Source: Cercozoa sp. M6MM (taxonomy: Eukaryota; Endomyxa: Ascetosporea). Taken from it: a stretch of DNA of 64,000 bases. Position numbers and translations under genes: made by a program. Under the pieces are notes generated by a model that did no database searches, was not told the DNA's origin, and saw only the letters and a program-made list of their open reading frames with translations. The DNA lies in assembly GCA_040357565.1 (NCBI GenBank), contig JBDODJ010000061.1; one strand, 5' to 3'. Below, in pieces: positions 1 to 13,055 of the stretch (position 1 is the first letter of the stretch; every line of letters starts with the position of its first letter).

Positions 1-121
1 CCCCCCCCCCCCCGTTTACCCCCTCGCTGTTTCCCCCTGCTTAACCCTTGTTTATTTACCCCCCTGTTTACCCCCGTTTATTCCCCTGTTTACCCGCCTG
101 TTTACCCCTACCCATCTGTAG

Positions 122-2244
122 ATGTACGCGGTGAGTGCTCCCGATGCCGACGGAAAGAACCGCGTCTGCACGCGTATCGCCACCTTCTTCGGTCCCGAGG
201 ACTCTGTGTTCGCGCTGCCTGGTGGTACTTTTACCCTTTCTTTTAGCTCTCCTTTTACGCCCTACCCCCTTTCATTCTCTTTTACCCGTGCAGAGCGCAA
301 TGTGGTGTCGATTGCGCCGAGTCAGTCGCACTGGGCGCTGCTGGACTCGGAGGGTGAGGTCTGGTCGCGCGGCAACAACATGGTTTTCCCCCTTTTATCC
401 TTTTATCCCCCTCCCCTTTTACTCCCTCTTTTACCCTCCCTTTGTACCCCCTTACTTTCTCTTATCTTTCTTCGCAGTACGGTCAGTGCATGGGCGGCAG
501 CGACGACGACGCGCATTACACAGAAAGTCTGTCCTCCATCCAGCCGGTACAGTCTGTGTTTGTTTAAGGGGGTGTATTACACATCCTTTATGTGCATGAA
601 TTAAACTGCACAGAAGGAGGAGAAAAAACAGAGGAAACCTTCGATTTTTGACGAACTCGACGAAGATGACAATTCCGACTCACTGGTGGTCGGTGTATCT
701 TTACCCCCTCCCCCTTACCCGACCCGTTACTCTTCTATCCCTATTATTCTACCCCCGTTTATCTCGCCCCGTTTCCTAAACAGACGTCAGGATCCAGTAG
801 TACAGGCATCGACCTCATGATCATGAATATGCTCAATGTGAGCGACACCTTCCGGCGTTCTGTCGATACTGTATTCCTCCTTTGTCCTTTTACCTCCCTT
901 TACCTCTCTTTTCCCTCTACCCTCCACTTGACCCTCCGCTTTACCCTCCACTTGACCCTTTGCTTTACCCTCCGCTTGACCCTCCGATTTACCCTCCACT
1001 TTCCCCCTCCCTTGCTGTTTTCCCCTACCGATTTTATATTATGCCCCCGTTTACCCCTACCCCTATCTTCTTGGTCCCCAGGAAGCGGCACGCAGCGGCG
1101 ACACGTTGTCACACAAGGTGGTCCAGGTGTGCAGCACGATGCGCAACACGCTGGTACGCACGTCGGACGGTCGCATCTGGAGCTGCGGCTGGGGTCCCGG
1201 CATGCTCAACGGCGATCGTAACTTTAATGTTCTTGGGATCTGTTCAGGGTCAGCCCATATGTACTGTGTACGTATGGACACATTGTAGCCGATGTCATGG
1301 CACATCAGATTCAGCCTGCACTGGTAGACTGCGTGTTTTTTCTGTGTCCCTCTGGTTTACCCCCCCCCCCCAGATCCGCGCGGTGGGAGGACCCGAGGAC
1401 CCTGTGGAACAACTCGCCACCGGCACCTATCACGCCGTGGCACGGACACGCGGAGGTACGTCTTGTGGCGTACTCTTAAATAAATAGCTCCCTTAAATAT
1501 TTCTCCTGTGCGTGGACAGGCAAGGTGTACACTTGGGGTCTCAACTACGCTGCTCAGCTCGGACAGCCACGGTCGCGTGCGCTGCTGTGGTGGCGGGAAC
1601 GGATTGAGGTGTGCTTTACCCCCTGCCCTCCCCCACCCCCTTCCCCCCCCCCCCCCGGCCATGAGGAAGGAGATGGATCAAAAGTTTGGCGAGGCCGGTC
1701 TGAAAGGCCGAGGCAAGAACCTGTACGAACTGGACGAGGTGGGAAAGGCTGTCTCTCTATGCCTTAACCAAAATGCGTGAAACTCTTAAGTGTGCGTAGA
1801 GTCAGCGATCGGAAATGTTCTCGACTCCGCCGGGTGAAGTTCATTTTGCTTTCCCTGGTATCGTCCTTTTATTTTTTTATTTTATTTTCTTTTTGGCTAA
1901 TGCTATGTCCCGTCGTGCTTCTCAGATGGCCTGCGTCCTGCCCGTGTTTTCGCCGGCTTCCACAGGTACCTTTGCATAAAACATCGATCATGTTGTGTCC
2001 TTGGCATTTTCTGCTCCTGTCAGGACCGGCATTCTGCTGGATGACAAGCAAACCTTGTACATTTTCGGTGCTCAAAAGGGCCCGTCCGAGGTACATTGTC
2101 GCCCGTCTCACTTGAGCCAAGCTTACTGCTGCCGATATGTAGGTGATCCAACCGTCGCGTCTGCGGCTGCCGGCGCGTGTACTCGACGTCAGCTTTGGTG
2201 AAGCTCACGCCCTCGTGCTGACGGAGGAAGCACAAGCGGACTAG
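122..2244 (+). CDS. RCC1-repeat protein, C-terminal part (5' end outside window)
   Basis: Several exons carry RCC1-type beta-propeller blades: one with SHWALLDSEGEVWSRGNN, one with GKVYTWGLNYAAQLG, one with TGILLDDKQTLYIFGAQKG, and a last one with VSFGEAHALVLTEEAQAD followed by TAG at 2242-2244. These match the RCC1 pattern of a short strand (HALVLT), then G-x-v-y-x-W/F-G. RCC1 repeats serve as Ran GEFs or as binding modules in many unrelated proteins; which applies here cannot be told. The ATG at 122 directly follows an acceptor-like ctgtag, so the gene very probably begins before the window. Introns are C-rich (TTTACCCC runs, for example 385-477 and 870-1080). Strong for the domain, weak for exact exon joins. 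Confidence 0.75.
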
Positions 2245-2437
2245 GAGTGTCCAACGACCTTCTCGGATTTTATCCGCTAAATAAAACACAATTCCGATAG
2301 TACACGCAGTTCGGTAGCTCCTTCTAGAGCATCAGCCATCAGTCGCTGTAGAATTTTGTTAAGAGTGCGGGCACAACCGTTGTTTTGAATCACGGCGCGC
2401 AGCACTGTGGTGTGCCGGTGCGTGGCAATCTAACAAG

Positions 2438-4051
2438 ATGATGTACGAAGCCAAGCATGCATTGTTATCGGCTCTGACCGAGACTCTGAAGCCACTGCGC
2501 GAGACGCAGGTGGGAGCATGTGTCACTGAGGCCTTCGCTCCATTTCCTCTCGTGGCAGAGACGTACCTCCTCCTTCTCCCGTTGCTACATAACGGCACTG
2601 TAGTTCTTCTGTGATGATTGTAACGCAGATGGCATGTAACTCTGCTCGGGATCATCGCAGCACAGATCGTGGTACCCCGTCGTGTTGTGAGTGATCAGGA
2701 CTGGCAACCTTGTCATGTTGTCTGCCGGTGCAGTACATGATCGCGCGGCGTGCACTGCCGGTGCCACGTGCACTGATGCAGAAGCAGTCGCTGGATGCGC
2801 GCACGGCCACTGGCGATGTCGGCAACGGCGTTGTGGCTGTTCTTCATGTACTGTTGTTCATGTGCCCAAGGTTGTCCTCCTGATGTGGCCTCTCCTAGTT
2901 CACCACCATGCTTTGCTTGCGTGCAGGCCCTTGTAGTGGGTGTCGGTGCTGCTTTGGTCAAGTACTACCCGGCAGAGGAGGTGCGAGCATGGACACCGGC
3001 CAATGCTTTTGTGACCGACGCCGAGTTGCTACCGCTGGTGGCAACGTCACTCGCCTATTTTATTTGTACACGAATTCTGAATGATGTGTTTTTTTTGTAA
3101 CATACCTATGGTACGCGCAGGGGACACACTGTGGATGTGCACTCACCGACACGTCGATAACATGCGCGTTTGGGTATGACTTGCAAGTATGCCCCCCCCC
3201 CCCCCCCGTGTATCAATGGTATGTGCAGATGGCACACCACATCGCCGCACTGATGTGTTTCTCGGCACTGATGGTTCCGTTCGGACACCGACCGTTCGGC
3301 GTCGGCGGTCTCATGATGTAGCATGAGTTTTCTTCTGTGTGCTTTCACCCTGAGTGATACACCCTGAGTGATACACCCTGATGATACACCCTGAGTTATC
3401 TTTGAGCAGGGAACTCTCGGGTCCCTTTATGAATGGCCTGATCCAACTGGAAAACTACGGCCACGGCGAGGTCCATCCTGGCGCGGGCGTACCTTGTTTC
3501 AGTCTCAGTCTCAGTCAACTTGTTTGCAGTGTCTGTCAGTGTTATGATACGTGTTGTATTCCAGAACGAGCACGTCGAGCCGAGTGCCATGGGCAAGGCC
3601 GTCTACCTGTTCACACAGCTGTGCTTTGTGATCACCTTCATGTACGCGCGCATCTTTGCGTGGTTGCCGCCGCTCTTCACTGGACTGCGTGATGTTGCCC
3701 TGCCGTGGCTGCATGTACCCTGTTTACCTTTACCCTTTCTATTATCTCCCATCCCAACCGTAAATCCAGGCTCTGTTCGTGGAGCACAATCACGAGGTGC
3801 TCAAGCACTTGCCCGTGTCTATTGGTACGGCGCAGTGGGCCTCACTCGCGCTGTACTTGCCGACACTTTTCTTGACTGCCCTGCAGAGTACCTCCCTCTA
3901 TACCGACACCTCGTTATTTGATATACTGGGTCGTATGTGGCGTGCTTGGGCAGTCTTCTGGGCCGGCCAGATCGTGATTGCCATTCTTCGTGTGGTCGGT
4001 GTGCTACCGTCGCCTGCCAAACCTGAGAAGAACGACGATAAGCGCGACTAA
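2438..4051 (+). CDS. TLC-domain (TRAM/LAG1/CLN8) multi-pass membrane protein
   Basis: Exons joined from the ATG at 2438 give a hydrophobic multi-pass protein. The diagnostic part is a segment with MAHHIAALMCFSALMVPFG, followed after an intron by ELSGPFMNGLIQLENYG, then AVYLFTQLCFVITFMYARI. The His-His pair, the E-L-S-x-P-F-x-N stretch and the next aromatic helix are the core of TLC domains (TLCD/TMEM56 type, ceramide synthase relatives). The last exon (3779-4051) adds two more likely TM helices and a charged tail ending KNDDKRD. TLC proteins act in ER or plasma-membrane lipid handling; this one lacks anything that would prove ceramide synthase activity. Start choice rests on a double ATG at 2438 and 2441 and is tentative. 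Confidence 0.7.
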
Positions 4052-4422
4052 TTTATCTGAGTAGATCGGTGCGCCATTGCCGCATTATTGTTTCCATTTG
4101 TCGCGTCACGCGCGATTCTGAACCTAGTGCTTGAAAGTACAGTATGTCATCTGGTTATTAGAGGACAGTCGCCCGTTGCGTTGTACTTCAGCTTTGTCCA
4201 AAAATACGAAATTTGACTTGGCGGTTTCTCGTAGCCACAGGTAGCCACGCGATGCTGGAGAAAGTTCCAGAGCTCCGGAGCGAGAGATTCACCATTCTTT
4301 TGTCATTTTTGCGTTGACACGAGTTCAGAGACACACGTCCGACCCTCAGCTAGCAACAACCTTCGTTTGTGCCCAATCGAGTCAAATTTGTGACCACCCG
4401 GAACAGCCACAACATGAGCAAC
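4052..4422. promoter_or_regulatory. Upstream region of the polyubiquitin gene
   Basis: This 371-bp stretch lies between the stop of the TLC-domain gene and the polyubiquitin ATG. It holds no open frame that continues into either gene and no repeat. It must contain the polyubiquitin promoter and the 3' end of the upstream gene, both on the plus strand. I see no convincing TATA box. Confidence 0.4.
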
Positions 4423-5328
<906 letters not shown>

Positions 5329-6173
5329 ACTGACCGCAGCCCAGATAGCACCCTCGCTTTAAGGAAATACTAACTAAAAGAGCAATCAGAGTCATCCCGG
5401 TGAGAAGAATGTCACTGTTAGCATCGGTCATTCTACTCGACTCGGCTGACTACTTGCTCCATGTCCGTCAAGCCAAAACAAGGTGGTAACTTAACAACTG
5501 AGTTTTGCCAAGCTTCTTGTGTTTGTAGCCCTCTTTCCTGATATCAGGTACCTCAAAAGATATTGAGCTTGTTGACACCAATAGTGACTGACATACTCAT
5601 CTTGAGCAGCAAGAGGGTTTTGTAGGGTATGGCGGGGTTTCAAGGCAAAATTAGAATCAAATCGAGAGGCTAAGGGGGTCGGGGGTATAAGGGGGTAAGG
5701 GGGTAGTGGGGGTAGGGGTTAGTGGTTAGGGGTTAGGGAGCAAAGGGTTAAAGAGGAAAGACGGGTAAGGCGGGTTCAGGGGTTAAGCGGGTAGATATTT
5801 TGGGGGGTTCGGTCTTGCCTCGAAAAACCCCGCCATACCCGGTTTGTATGTTGAGTTCTTCGATCATACCCCTTTGCCTACTCAGCATAACGACGGCCGA
5901 CCTTGCGTTGGGGAACTCCTTCCTTCCGATATCTTTCAGTTTACTTATTGAGACGTCGAACGAACACTAATTTAAACAACCTTACATTCTTACTTTTCTT
6001 TAGTCGTTGTTCACTAAGATTTGCATTTGGCAATCGAATCTCGCAACAGAATTATTCATTACAACACGTACTGCACCGCACCCACCGTGGCACGACTACT
6101 GCAGATGACGAAGTAAGGCACGGCGAAGCATCGCGCTAATGCCAGTCAGTTCCGTAACGTCGTGGTATGGGCG
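5329..6173. other. Intergenic stretch with G-rich inverted-repeat element
   Basis: This 845-bp stretch separates polyubiquitin (plus) from the end of the minus-strand gene that stops at 6174. It holds the inverted-repeat element described separately (5625-5840). The rest (5329-5624, 5841-6173) has no frame I can support; a 78-codon plus-strand frame at 5903-6139 has no recognisable features and is not called. Confidence 0.5.
5625..5840. mobile_element. Small terminal-inverted-repeat element, MITE-like (216 bp)
   Basis: The left end reads gggtatggcggggttt (5625-5640) and the right end is its exact reverse complement (5825-5840); the similarity continues inward imperfectly (caaggcaa against cgaggcaa). 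The flanks look like an 8-bp target duplication: gttttgta on the left (5617-5624), ggtttgta on the right (5841-5848), 7 of 8 identical. Eight-base duplications are typical of hAT elements. The interior is very G-rich (repeats of ggggta, ggttagggg) with no coding potential, so it would be non-autonomous. The family label is inference; the inverted repeat itself is seen directly. Confidence 0.6.
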
Positions 6174-6597
6174 CTAAAACACAACAACAGCGAATGGTGT
6201 CAATACGAGGCATTGATAATACACAACGGTACCCACATAGTGTCCGACTTGTCTATGCACAAAAGCACTCACATAACGTCCACATACACATGACAAGGTG
6301 AAAGTACTGTAGGGAACTGTACTTTGAGTTGCGAGAAAATGCAGTGCTAGAGTTATAAGACCGCCAAAATCGACGCTGAGTAGCCACTCCAGCAGCTCAC
6401 CGACCACATCCACATTGGCTGCATAAAGTGGCGACGCCGGCGACGTCATCCACTGCGCGATCTCCGAAGCAACTCCATCAATCTACCAATACCAAAGTGA
6501 ACACACTTACACACTTACACACTTACACACTTACATTTACACACTTACGCACTTACACTTGCACTTACACTTACACTTACACTTAGACACACACATA

Positions 6598-6662
<65 letters not shown>

Positions 6663-9456
6663 ACGATACAATCACACAAACATGCAGGTAGGCAAGCAGG
6701 CAGACAAAAAAAAACTCACCTGCCGTTCAAAGAGCTGCTGCGCTGTCCACTCTTGGCCGTCTCGTGCGATAACACATAGAACCGCGGTGCCCCGGAGTGA
6801 GTCGAGCGCAGCTTCTTCGCAGGTGTATCGAACCAAGTAGACGTGCCCCGGACTGCAGCCTCTGGCGACCGCCTGGCGACATGCGGTGTACTGTCGTGAC
6901 CGCGACCTAAACACAGTCTCAACAATCGCACAAGAAATCATTTTATAAACCCAGAACGTGAAAACACAACTTACAGCGCGATCAGTAATGACTTGAAGTA
7001 CAAATGGTCATTGTTGTAGACTGAAGTTGGCATAACTGACGCGTCCACCAGGCTCTCCTGCGCACAAAGACAGTCACCCAACAACACTCAAGGGTCCAAA
7101 CGTTGAGCCATGGCGGTACCGTGAATGTCGTCCACCTGCGGTAGCTTGTAAGCTTGACGACCGCAAACGGCGGCCTCATTTCGGCAGCGAGACGCCTTTA
7201 ATAGGAAATTCACGGACACTTCGGAGTGAATCAATGTAAATACACGGAAGAAAGGCACCTGGCAATTCGAATTTCCGTGTGTGCATGCACATGGAACCTC
7301 ATTTTTCGCAAGGACCCGGACTCGCGCAGCCAGCAGCTGTGACAATGCCGGTCAGCTGGGTGTCCGTTCGGTGACCGACCCTGTCGTAGCAGCCAAAAAC
7401 GTCGGTGGTGTCGCAGCACGTCGAGAGCCGCCTGTGTACAAATTTACCCAGTACCAACGCAACGGTACTACTCGAGAAGTCTCGAATACCATCGAAAGCA
7501 CCGAAACTGTATCAACGTGGCGACCAACAGCTACAGCATTGGCCATTTTAAAGAGCACAAATTAAGGACAAGATGGTGCCAGGTACTCTGAGAGAGTGCA
7601 GGGCTTCTCTCACGCCGCAGCTCCTGCAACATTCGTCGCACGGACTCCCAGTCGCGCAGTGAAGGCGCCAATGGCAGTGCGCACAACAGTTTGTTCACTG
7701 TTTCCACGAAGGTGTTCTCGGATACTTGCAACTACGGCACACTTATACACAGCCACACACACACACACACACACACACAAGCAAAAGGCTAAACAAAGGT
7801 ACGTTGTAAAGCCCTAATCGACCCGTGGTCGATCCCTACAGGAAACAAAGCCACACACATACACACACATACACACGTGTAAATACACACACACACACAC
7901 GCACACGCAAGCACACATCAGCTACCTGAATTGACATCACCGCGTGAGTACGACGCAAGGAATAGTCAGCGATCTCCCGCAGCAACTGGCGATACACTGC
8001 GCCGCTGTGACGATTGCTGCGCGTGTGCGTGAATATGCAGAGAAGATAGGACACACACTAACAATACAGAAAGGTGGATACACGAGGCGCGACACATGAG
8101 GCGACACCACCGCTTCGTACAGACGATCCCGCTCGTCTAACTCGGCTTGTGTGCATAGGTCCAGATGTCTTCGAAATGCAGTGCACTTACGTACAGACAC
8201 ACGTACACAGACTCATGCATGTATATAAAGACTCGAGAGTGCCAACACACCAAGTTGCACTCCTCGAGGAGCATACGCGCATACTCGCGATAGGTTGTTT
8301 CGCAGGCTGCTTTGTCGTGCAGGTAAATATTGAATTGCCATTTGTAGTGCTGGGACACATCAACAACGTAAATCAACAGAGACTGGGATAGAGACCACAG
8401 GAAAACACCAGAAGCGTGTACCGCAAGGCTTTGCAGACTCAGCGTGTGCAACTCCTCCAACTGCGCCTCAACCATCGCGTGTTGCACTCGTCTCTATTGA
8501 TCAACACAATTCGCAAAGTAGAAAACAAATTAAAAGACACGTCAATACCTGATTTAAGACGATTTTGTTGTGCTTTAGCTCTCGCATGACTGAAGCGTAC
8601 CAATGACACGATGTCATAGGCGACAGCAAGCGATAAGTGCGCTTCAGCGGCTCTAATCGCAACGATTTTTGCAAAGTAGCGGTATCCGTGACGCCTGCGC
8701 GCAGCTGTGCCACCAGCAGTCGCAGGTGTCTGCTTTCTGCAACCTAAAGAGACAGGCTATCAACAAAGAAAGAATGGACATCAAGCAAATAAAATACCCA
8801 CACGTCGGCGTCGTCGCACAGCTGCGACACATCCAGTGCGCGCAGTATCTGAACCAGCCGCTCGCAATGTTCGACAGTGAAGGGTGTCCTTGGATGAATA
8901 ACGGTTCCACACTGACCGCTCCTTATTCATGGCTAGAAGGTTCGATACCTTTTACAAACCGTGCCTTTTGTAATAATGCGCACATGTAGACGAGGGATGC
9001 GCAGCACCCTACAAGTTGCAGATCAAATAGCATCGTAAATTAAGAACAGAGGGTGAAGATTACCGCGCAGTGAGTGATTCTAGCATCGTGTAGACGTGGA
9101 GTTGGTCCAGCAGAGAGGTCGCATCGGTCAGAAGTCGGTCTATGACGACAATCAACAGTTTCTGCAGTGCAGCATATGTTTCTTGTTTGACTGCACACGT
9201 CGTGTCTGCTGGGTCCTTCAGCGTACGTAGAAACCTCTTCGGTAGGCAACGGTTCGAGGAAGACCGCCAGAAACTTAGGCGCGCAGACAGTTGCGGTAGC
9301 AGGCGGGTACACAACGTCGAGGTTTTGGACCTGTTGGACAAAAAAATCCACCAAGGGAGGCAAAAATGGATGCAACAAGCGAGCTCACAGTTCTCCCTTC
9401 AAGAAGCCGACTGGCGTTGTGCCGATCTCTTTCCACAACGCACGAAAGTCATCCAT
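6174..9456 (-). CDS. Unrecognised alpha-helical protein, many exons
   Basis: I do not recognise this protein. A good start is ATG at 9456 (MDDFRALWKEIGTTPVGFLK), spliced to an exon with TYAALQKLLIVVIDRLLTD. Further helical exons include FTVEHCERLVQILRALDVSQ, LRLLVAQLRAGVTDTATLQ, LEELHTLSLQSLAVHASGV, TQAELDERDRLYEAVVS, ENTFVETVNKLLCALPLAP, RDWESVRRMLQELRRE, ESLVDASVMPTSVYNNDH and VDVVGELLEWLLSVDFGG; the last frame ends at 6174. The pattern of amphipathic helix pairs suggests an ARM/HEAT or PPR-like solenoid of several hundred residues. Introns contain long (AC)n runs on the plus strand, that is TG on the sense strand (6592-6660, 7750-7780, 7850-7915). It shares a 222-bp upstream region with the gene starting at 9679. 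Confidence 0.6.
6592..6660. repeat. (AC)n microsatellite in intron of minus-strand gene
   Basis: Nearly pure CA repeat following shorter runs of acacttac. It lies inside an intron of the minus-strand helical protein, so the transcript reads UG repeats. Confidence 0.9.
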
Positions 9457-9678
9457 TTTCTCGTGTACACTTACTTAAAGGACATCCCATCAATGGGAAT
9501 CCTTCCATATGGAGTACTGTATCGATAGCCGTCGGGTAAAAATAGTGAGCCGATACATTGTCGCTCTTCACTGACCATTGACGGTTTTATTGAGTGGATC
9601 GATCCTCAGAATACAAGACGGGAAAGCACTGTCAGATGAAGTCCAGTCCGCTGGAACGGACTCAAATTAACTCAAAAA
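9457..9678. promoter_or_regulatory. Shared upstream region of a divergent gene pair
   Basis: 222 bp separate the ATG of the minus-strand helical protein (9456) and the ATG of the plus-strand membrane protein (9679). No gene fits inside, so the promoters of both must lie here or overlap the genes. No known box was identified. Confidence 0.4.
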
Positions 9679-12244
9679 ATGGTGTCCGCACACCGTAAGC
9701 GCCTGCTTGCGCGCGTAGGTTTTATTTCGTTTTTTGTGTTCTTTGCGTTGCGCAACGGACGCGACGCGTTGAGCGCCTTCTGGGACATGGGCGCCGCGTT
9801 GAAGCGTAGATTGTGTTCTTGACTTTCAGAGTGCGATCTTGGGAATCTCTAGTTGTTCTCTGTGTTTTGTGTAGACAAGTTCGACATTGTGTTTGGCGCC
9901 GCCGTGTTTGGACAGGCGCCTCAGTACCTCGATCTGGAGATGCACACGGAAGCCCTATCGAAGGTGGTGGTGTCACCACCAGTGGCACAGCTGCCGTTTC
10001 TTGGCGTCAGTGACGGCAAAAACAACAATAACAGGAGAAACAACAAGAGGAGTAACGTTGATGACGGTGGCGACTCGTTGCAGCTTCACGCTCTGAGTAC
10101 CGATCAGGCCAAGTTCTTGTTGAATAGGTAGCTTTACCCCCCCCCACCCTTATCACTTACCTCCTTTACTCTCTAACTATTACCCTTTTTATCGTCTTTA
10201 CTTCCCCTTACCCCTCGTAGCGAAGGCGGCGTGCTGCCGCGTGGCGTGAGTTTCGTCTCGCTGATTGGCGGTTTCCTCAAGCGGCAGATCTTCTGGCAGG
10301 GCGCCTCGGCCGACGCACAGCTGCTGCGACGCTTCGTGCGCGAGGTCAGCGAGGTGTCTTACCCCTGTTTACACCTCCTCCTACATACCCCCATTTTAAC
10401 CCCCATTTTACCCCATTTTTTTCCCCTGTTATACCCCTATTTTACCTTTATTTAACCCTTCTTTATCGCTCTATTATGCCCCTATTTACCCCCTATTTAC
10501 ACCTCCTATTCAACTTTCTATTACTTCCCAATTTGCCACCCGTATACCCTGTATTAACCCCCTTACATCACTATTACTCCCTATTTACCATCCCCCATCT
10601 ACCCCTTCCCCATATCCCCCATAAGGTGGCGTCGGGCAGCAGGAGTGCGACGGAGGAGTTGTCGGAGGTGCGCAAGGCGGCATCACTCGCGGCCGACGAG
10701 AGCGGCAACTCGGCGAGCGTTGTGCTTGACACGTTTCCTTCCAGCGACAGTCGGATACTCCAGGTACGAGTGGTTTGGACGGACTGTTTGGACAGTGGTT
10801 TGGACGGGGGATGAACGGGTGGGTTGGACTGGTTAAGGGTGCGTTGAAACACAGATGGTGCAGAGTGTGAGCGACGGACGTCTCGATCTGCGCGTGTTCG
10901 AGGTCGAACTGCGGTCGCAGTGGAATCTCTTCAACGTTGGCGTGCTCATCACGGCGCACCTCGCGTTTCCCGAGTGGTGCGTGTGTCTTACCTCCTTTAC
11001 CTCCCTTTTACTCCTCTTTACACTCTCCATTTCCCCCCATTTTACCCTTCCCCCCATTTTACCCCTTTTTGCTCCTCTTTACATCCTTGACCTTCGCTTA
11101 TTTATTACGTTTATTACCTTTAACCCCCTCAGGCTAGCGACGTTGTTGGAGTGGACGCTGCCGCACTCGACGGTTTCTGTGGCCACTCCAGTGGAGTCGC
11201 GACGGTGTCGATCACTCACTCAGTGTAAGTGTGTGTACGTGTGTGTGTGTGTGTGTGTGTGGTGCCACGTGCCACGACTGGACTGGACGCATGTGTCTGT
11301 GTGTGTGACGGTGACAGGGATCAGTGAGCACGTGCTGGTGCCGACAGAGGGCGACGGTGTGTACCACTACCTGGACACGTCGGCATCTAGCGTCGAGTGG
11401 GCACGTGCCACCTTGATACCGCGCACGTGCCACGTGCTGCTGCACTCGCCGGCGACGGAGCTGACGCACGTGACACCGTCGTGGTCACTCGACGTCAGTG
11501 GCAATCTGTGTGCGCACGTGCCACACCGACACAGTGACTCAGACGGTGACACTGATGGTGACTCAGACGGTGACTCGGACGGTGGTGTCACGTGGCAACG
11601 CGACCGACGGCACTGCGTGACGGTGCAACAGGTGCCAGTGACTGCGCAGTCGCGCACGTGGCTGCCACTGGGCGTGCAGCACGTGGCCCCTGTCGGCACT
11701 GACGGCGTGCTGACGATGTCGCACGTGCGCGCACGTGGCCCGTCCTCCGAGTCGCGTGCATGGCTGCGTGTGTACTCGCGAAACGCTTTGCACACCTCGT
11801 TGATGTCGCCGCCGTACTTTACCCCCTTTGACCCTCTCTTACCCACACCTTACCCCCCCCCCCCCGGTGATGTGATGGAGCAGACTGCACGGTCCGCCCA
11901 GTGTGCACGTGGGTGACGGTGCCGTCGGCGTCAGTCTGTCGTCCACGTGCGTCTTGGTGGATGCCAGTGGGCATGTGCGCCGCATCCCTGTGGGTGCGTT
12001 TTCCTTGACCCCTACCCCTTTTTCCCCTACCCTTTACCTCTTTTTATTCCCCTTTTATCTCCCTGTTTTCTTCCCTTTGTTTACCTCCCTGTTTACCCCC
12101 CCCCCCCCCTGTTTGCCTCCTGTTTACCCCCTATACCCCCGTATAGCGGAGATGCTGAGCGAGCACTTGAATGCGACGGTGATGCGACACGTGCGACACT
12201 GCATTCCGAGTCAAACTGGTACCTTCTGTGTGCCTGTGTGTGCT

Positions 12245-12278
<34 letters not shown>

Positions 12279-13055
12279 CGGGATGATACTGCAGACGACA
12301 CACTGATCGTGGTACTGGAGGACGGTTACTTGGTCCAGATGGACGGCGCGTCGGACAGCGTGCGGCGACTGTACCGACTGCCGTCGGAGTGGCAGCACCG
12401 CTCGGTGCGACAGGCGCAGCTGCGGCACTCGTCGCTGCTGCTGCTGTCGCACGACACCTCCAGTATCGTCGTTGATATCGCCACCGATGATACCACTGAC
12501 ACTGATACCACTGACACTGATACCACTGACACTGATACCACTGGCACTGACGGTGACGCTGACACTGATACCACTGACACTGATACCGCTGACACTGATA
12601 CCGCTGACACTGATACCGCTGGCACTGACAATGACACTGACAATGACACTGACGGTGACACGGCGGACAACGTCAGTTGGTCCGAGTGGTTCTCCCTGTC
12701 GATTGACACCTCGCTGAAACTGACCTTTCTGACACTTGCTGTGGCCGTCTTGCTGCACCGCGTACTGCCTGTCCTTCCTTCCCTCCTTCCTTGCACACAT
12801 ACACACACATGCACACACCTGTGCTTGTGCAGAGCTGTACAAGGCGGCGTCAGAGACAAGAACGCGTCCAGCAGCAGGTACCCATTCCGTACTGTATCTG
12901 CATGTGTGTGTGTGTGCATGTGTGTGTGGGTGTGTGTGTCTGTGTGTGTGTGTGTTGTTGTGTTGTGTCTGTGTGTGAAGCTCCTCGAACAAAGGCTCGC
13001 CCAAAGACGACGCCTGCGCCAACGTCGACGTCTGGCACTCGATCGCGAGGGATAG
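9679..13055 (+). CDS. Putative type I membrane protein with acidic Thr-Asp repeats and basic coiled tail
   Basis: Not assigned to a family. The ATG at 9679 opens with a basic stretch followed by a hydrophobic segment (FISFFVFFALRNG), a likely signal peptide or anchor. Later exons include DKFDIVFGAAVFGQAPQYL, LPRGVSFVSLIGGFLKR, LDLRVFEVELRSQWNLFNVG, EHVLVPTEGDGVYHYLDTS and ADDTLIVVLEDGYLVQMDG, beta-rich and suggesting a luminal or extracellular domain. Near the C-terminus a run of TDTTDTDTTD type repeats (about 12485-12655) precedes one TM helix (LTFLTLAVAVLLHR) and a strongly basic, Gln/Arg-rich tail ending LALDREG with TAG at 13053-13055. Introns are C-rich TTTACCCC runs or TG runs. An ER membrane protein is a reasonable guess; no activity can be claimed. 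Confidence 0.6.
12485..12655 (+). repeat. In-frame tandem repeat coding Thr-Asp-Thr-Asp
   Basis: Repeats of actgacactgatacc (with gctgacactgatacc and ggcactgacggtgac variants) keep one reading frame and encode an acidic Thr/Asp tract just before the TM helix of the surrounding gene. A shorter related tract (gactcagacggtgac, Ser-Asp-Gly) occurs in the same protein at about 11535-11585. Confidence 0.85.

Noticed and set aside
9679-13055. EMC1 or CCDC47 as identity of the signal-peptide/TM protein
   Set aside because: The topology is similar, but none of the conserved segments of either family could be matched.
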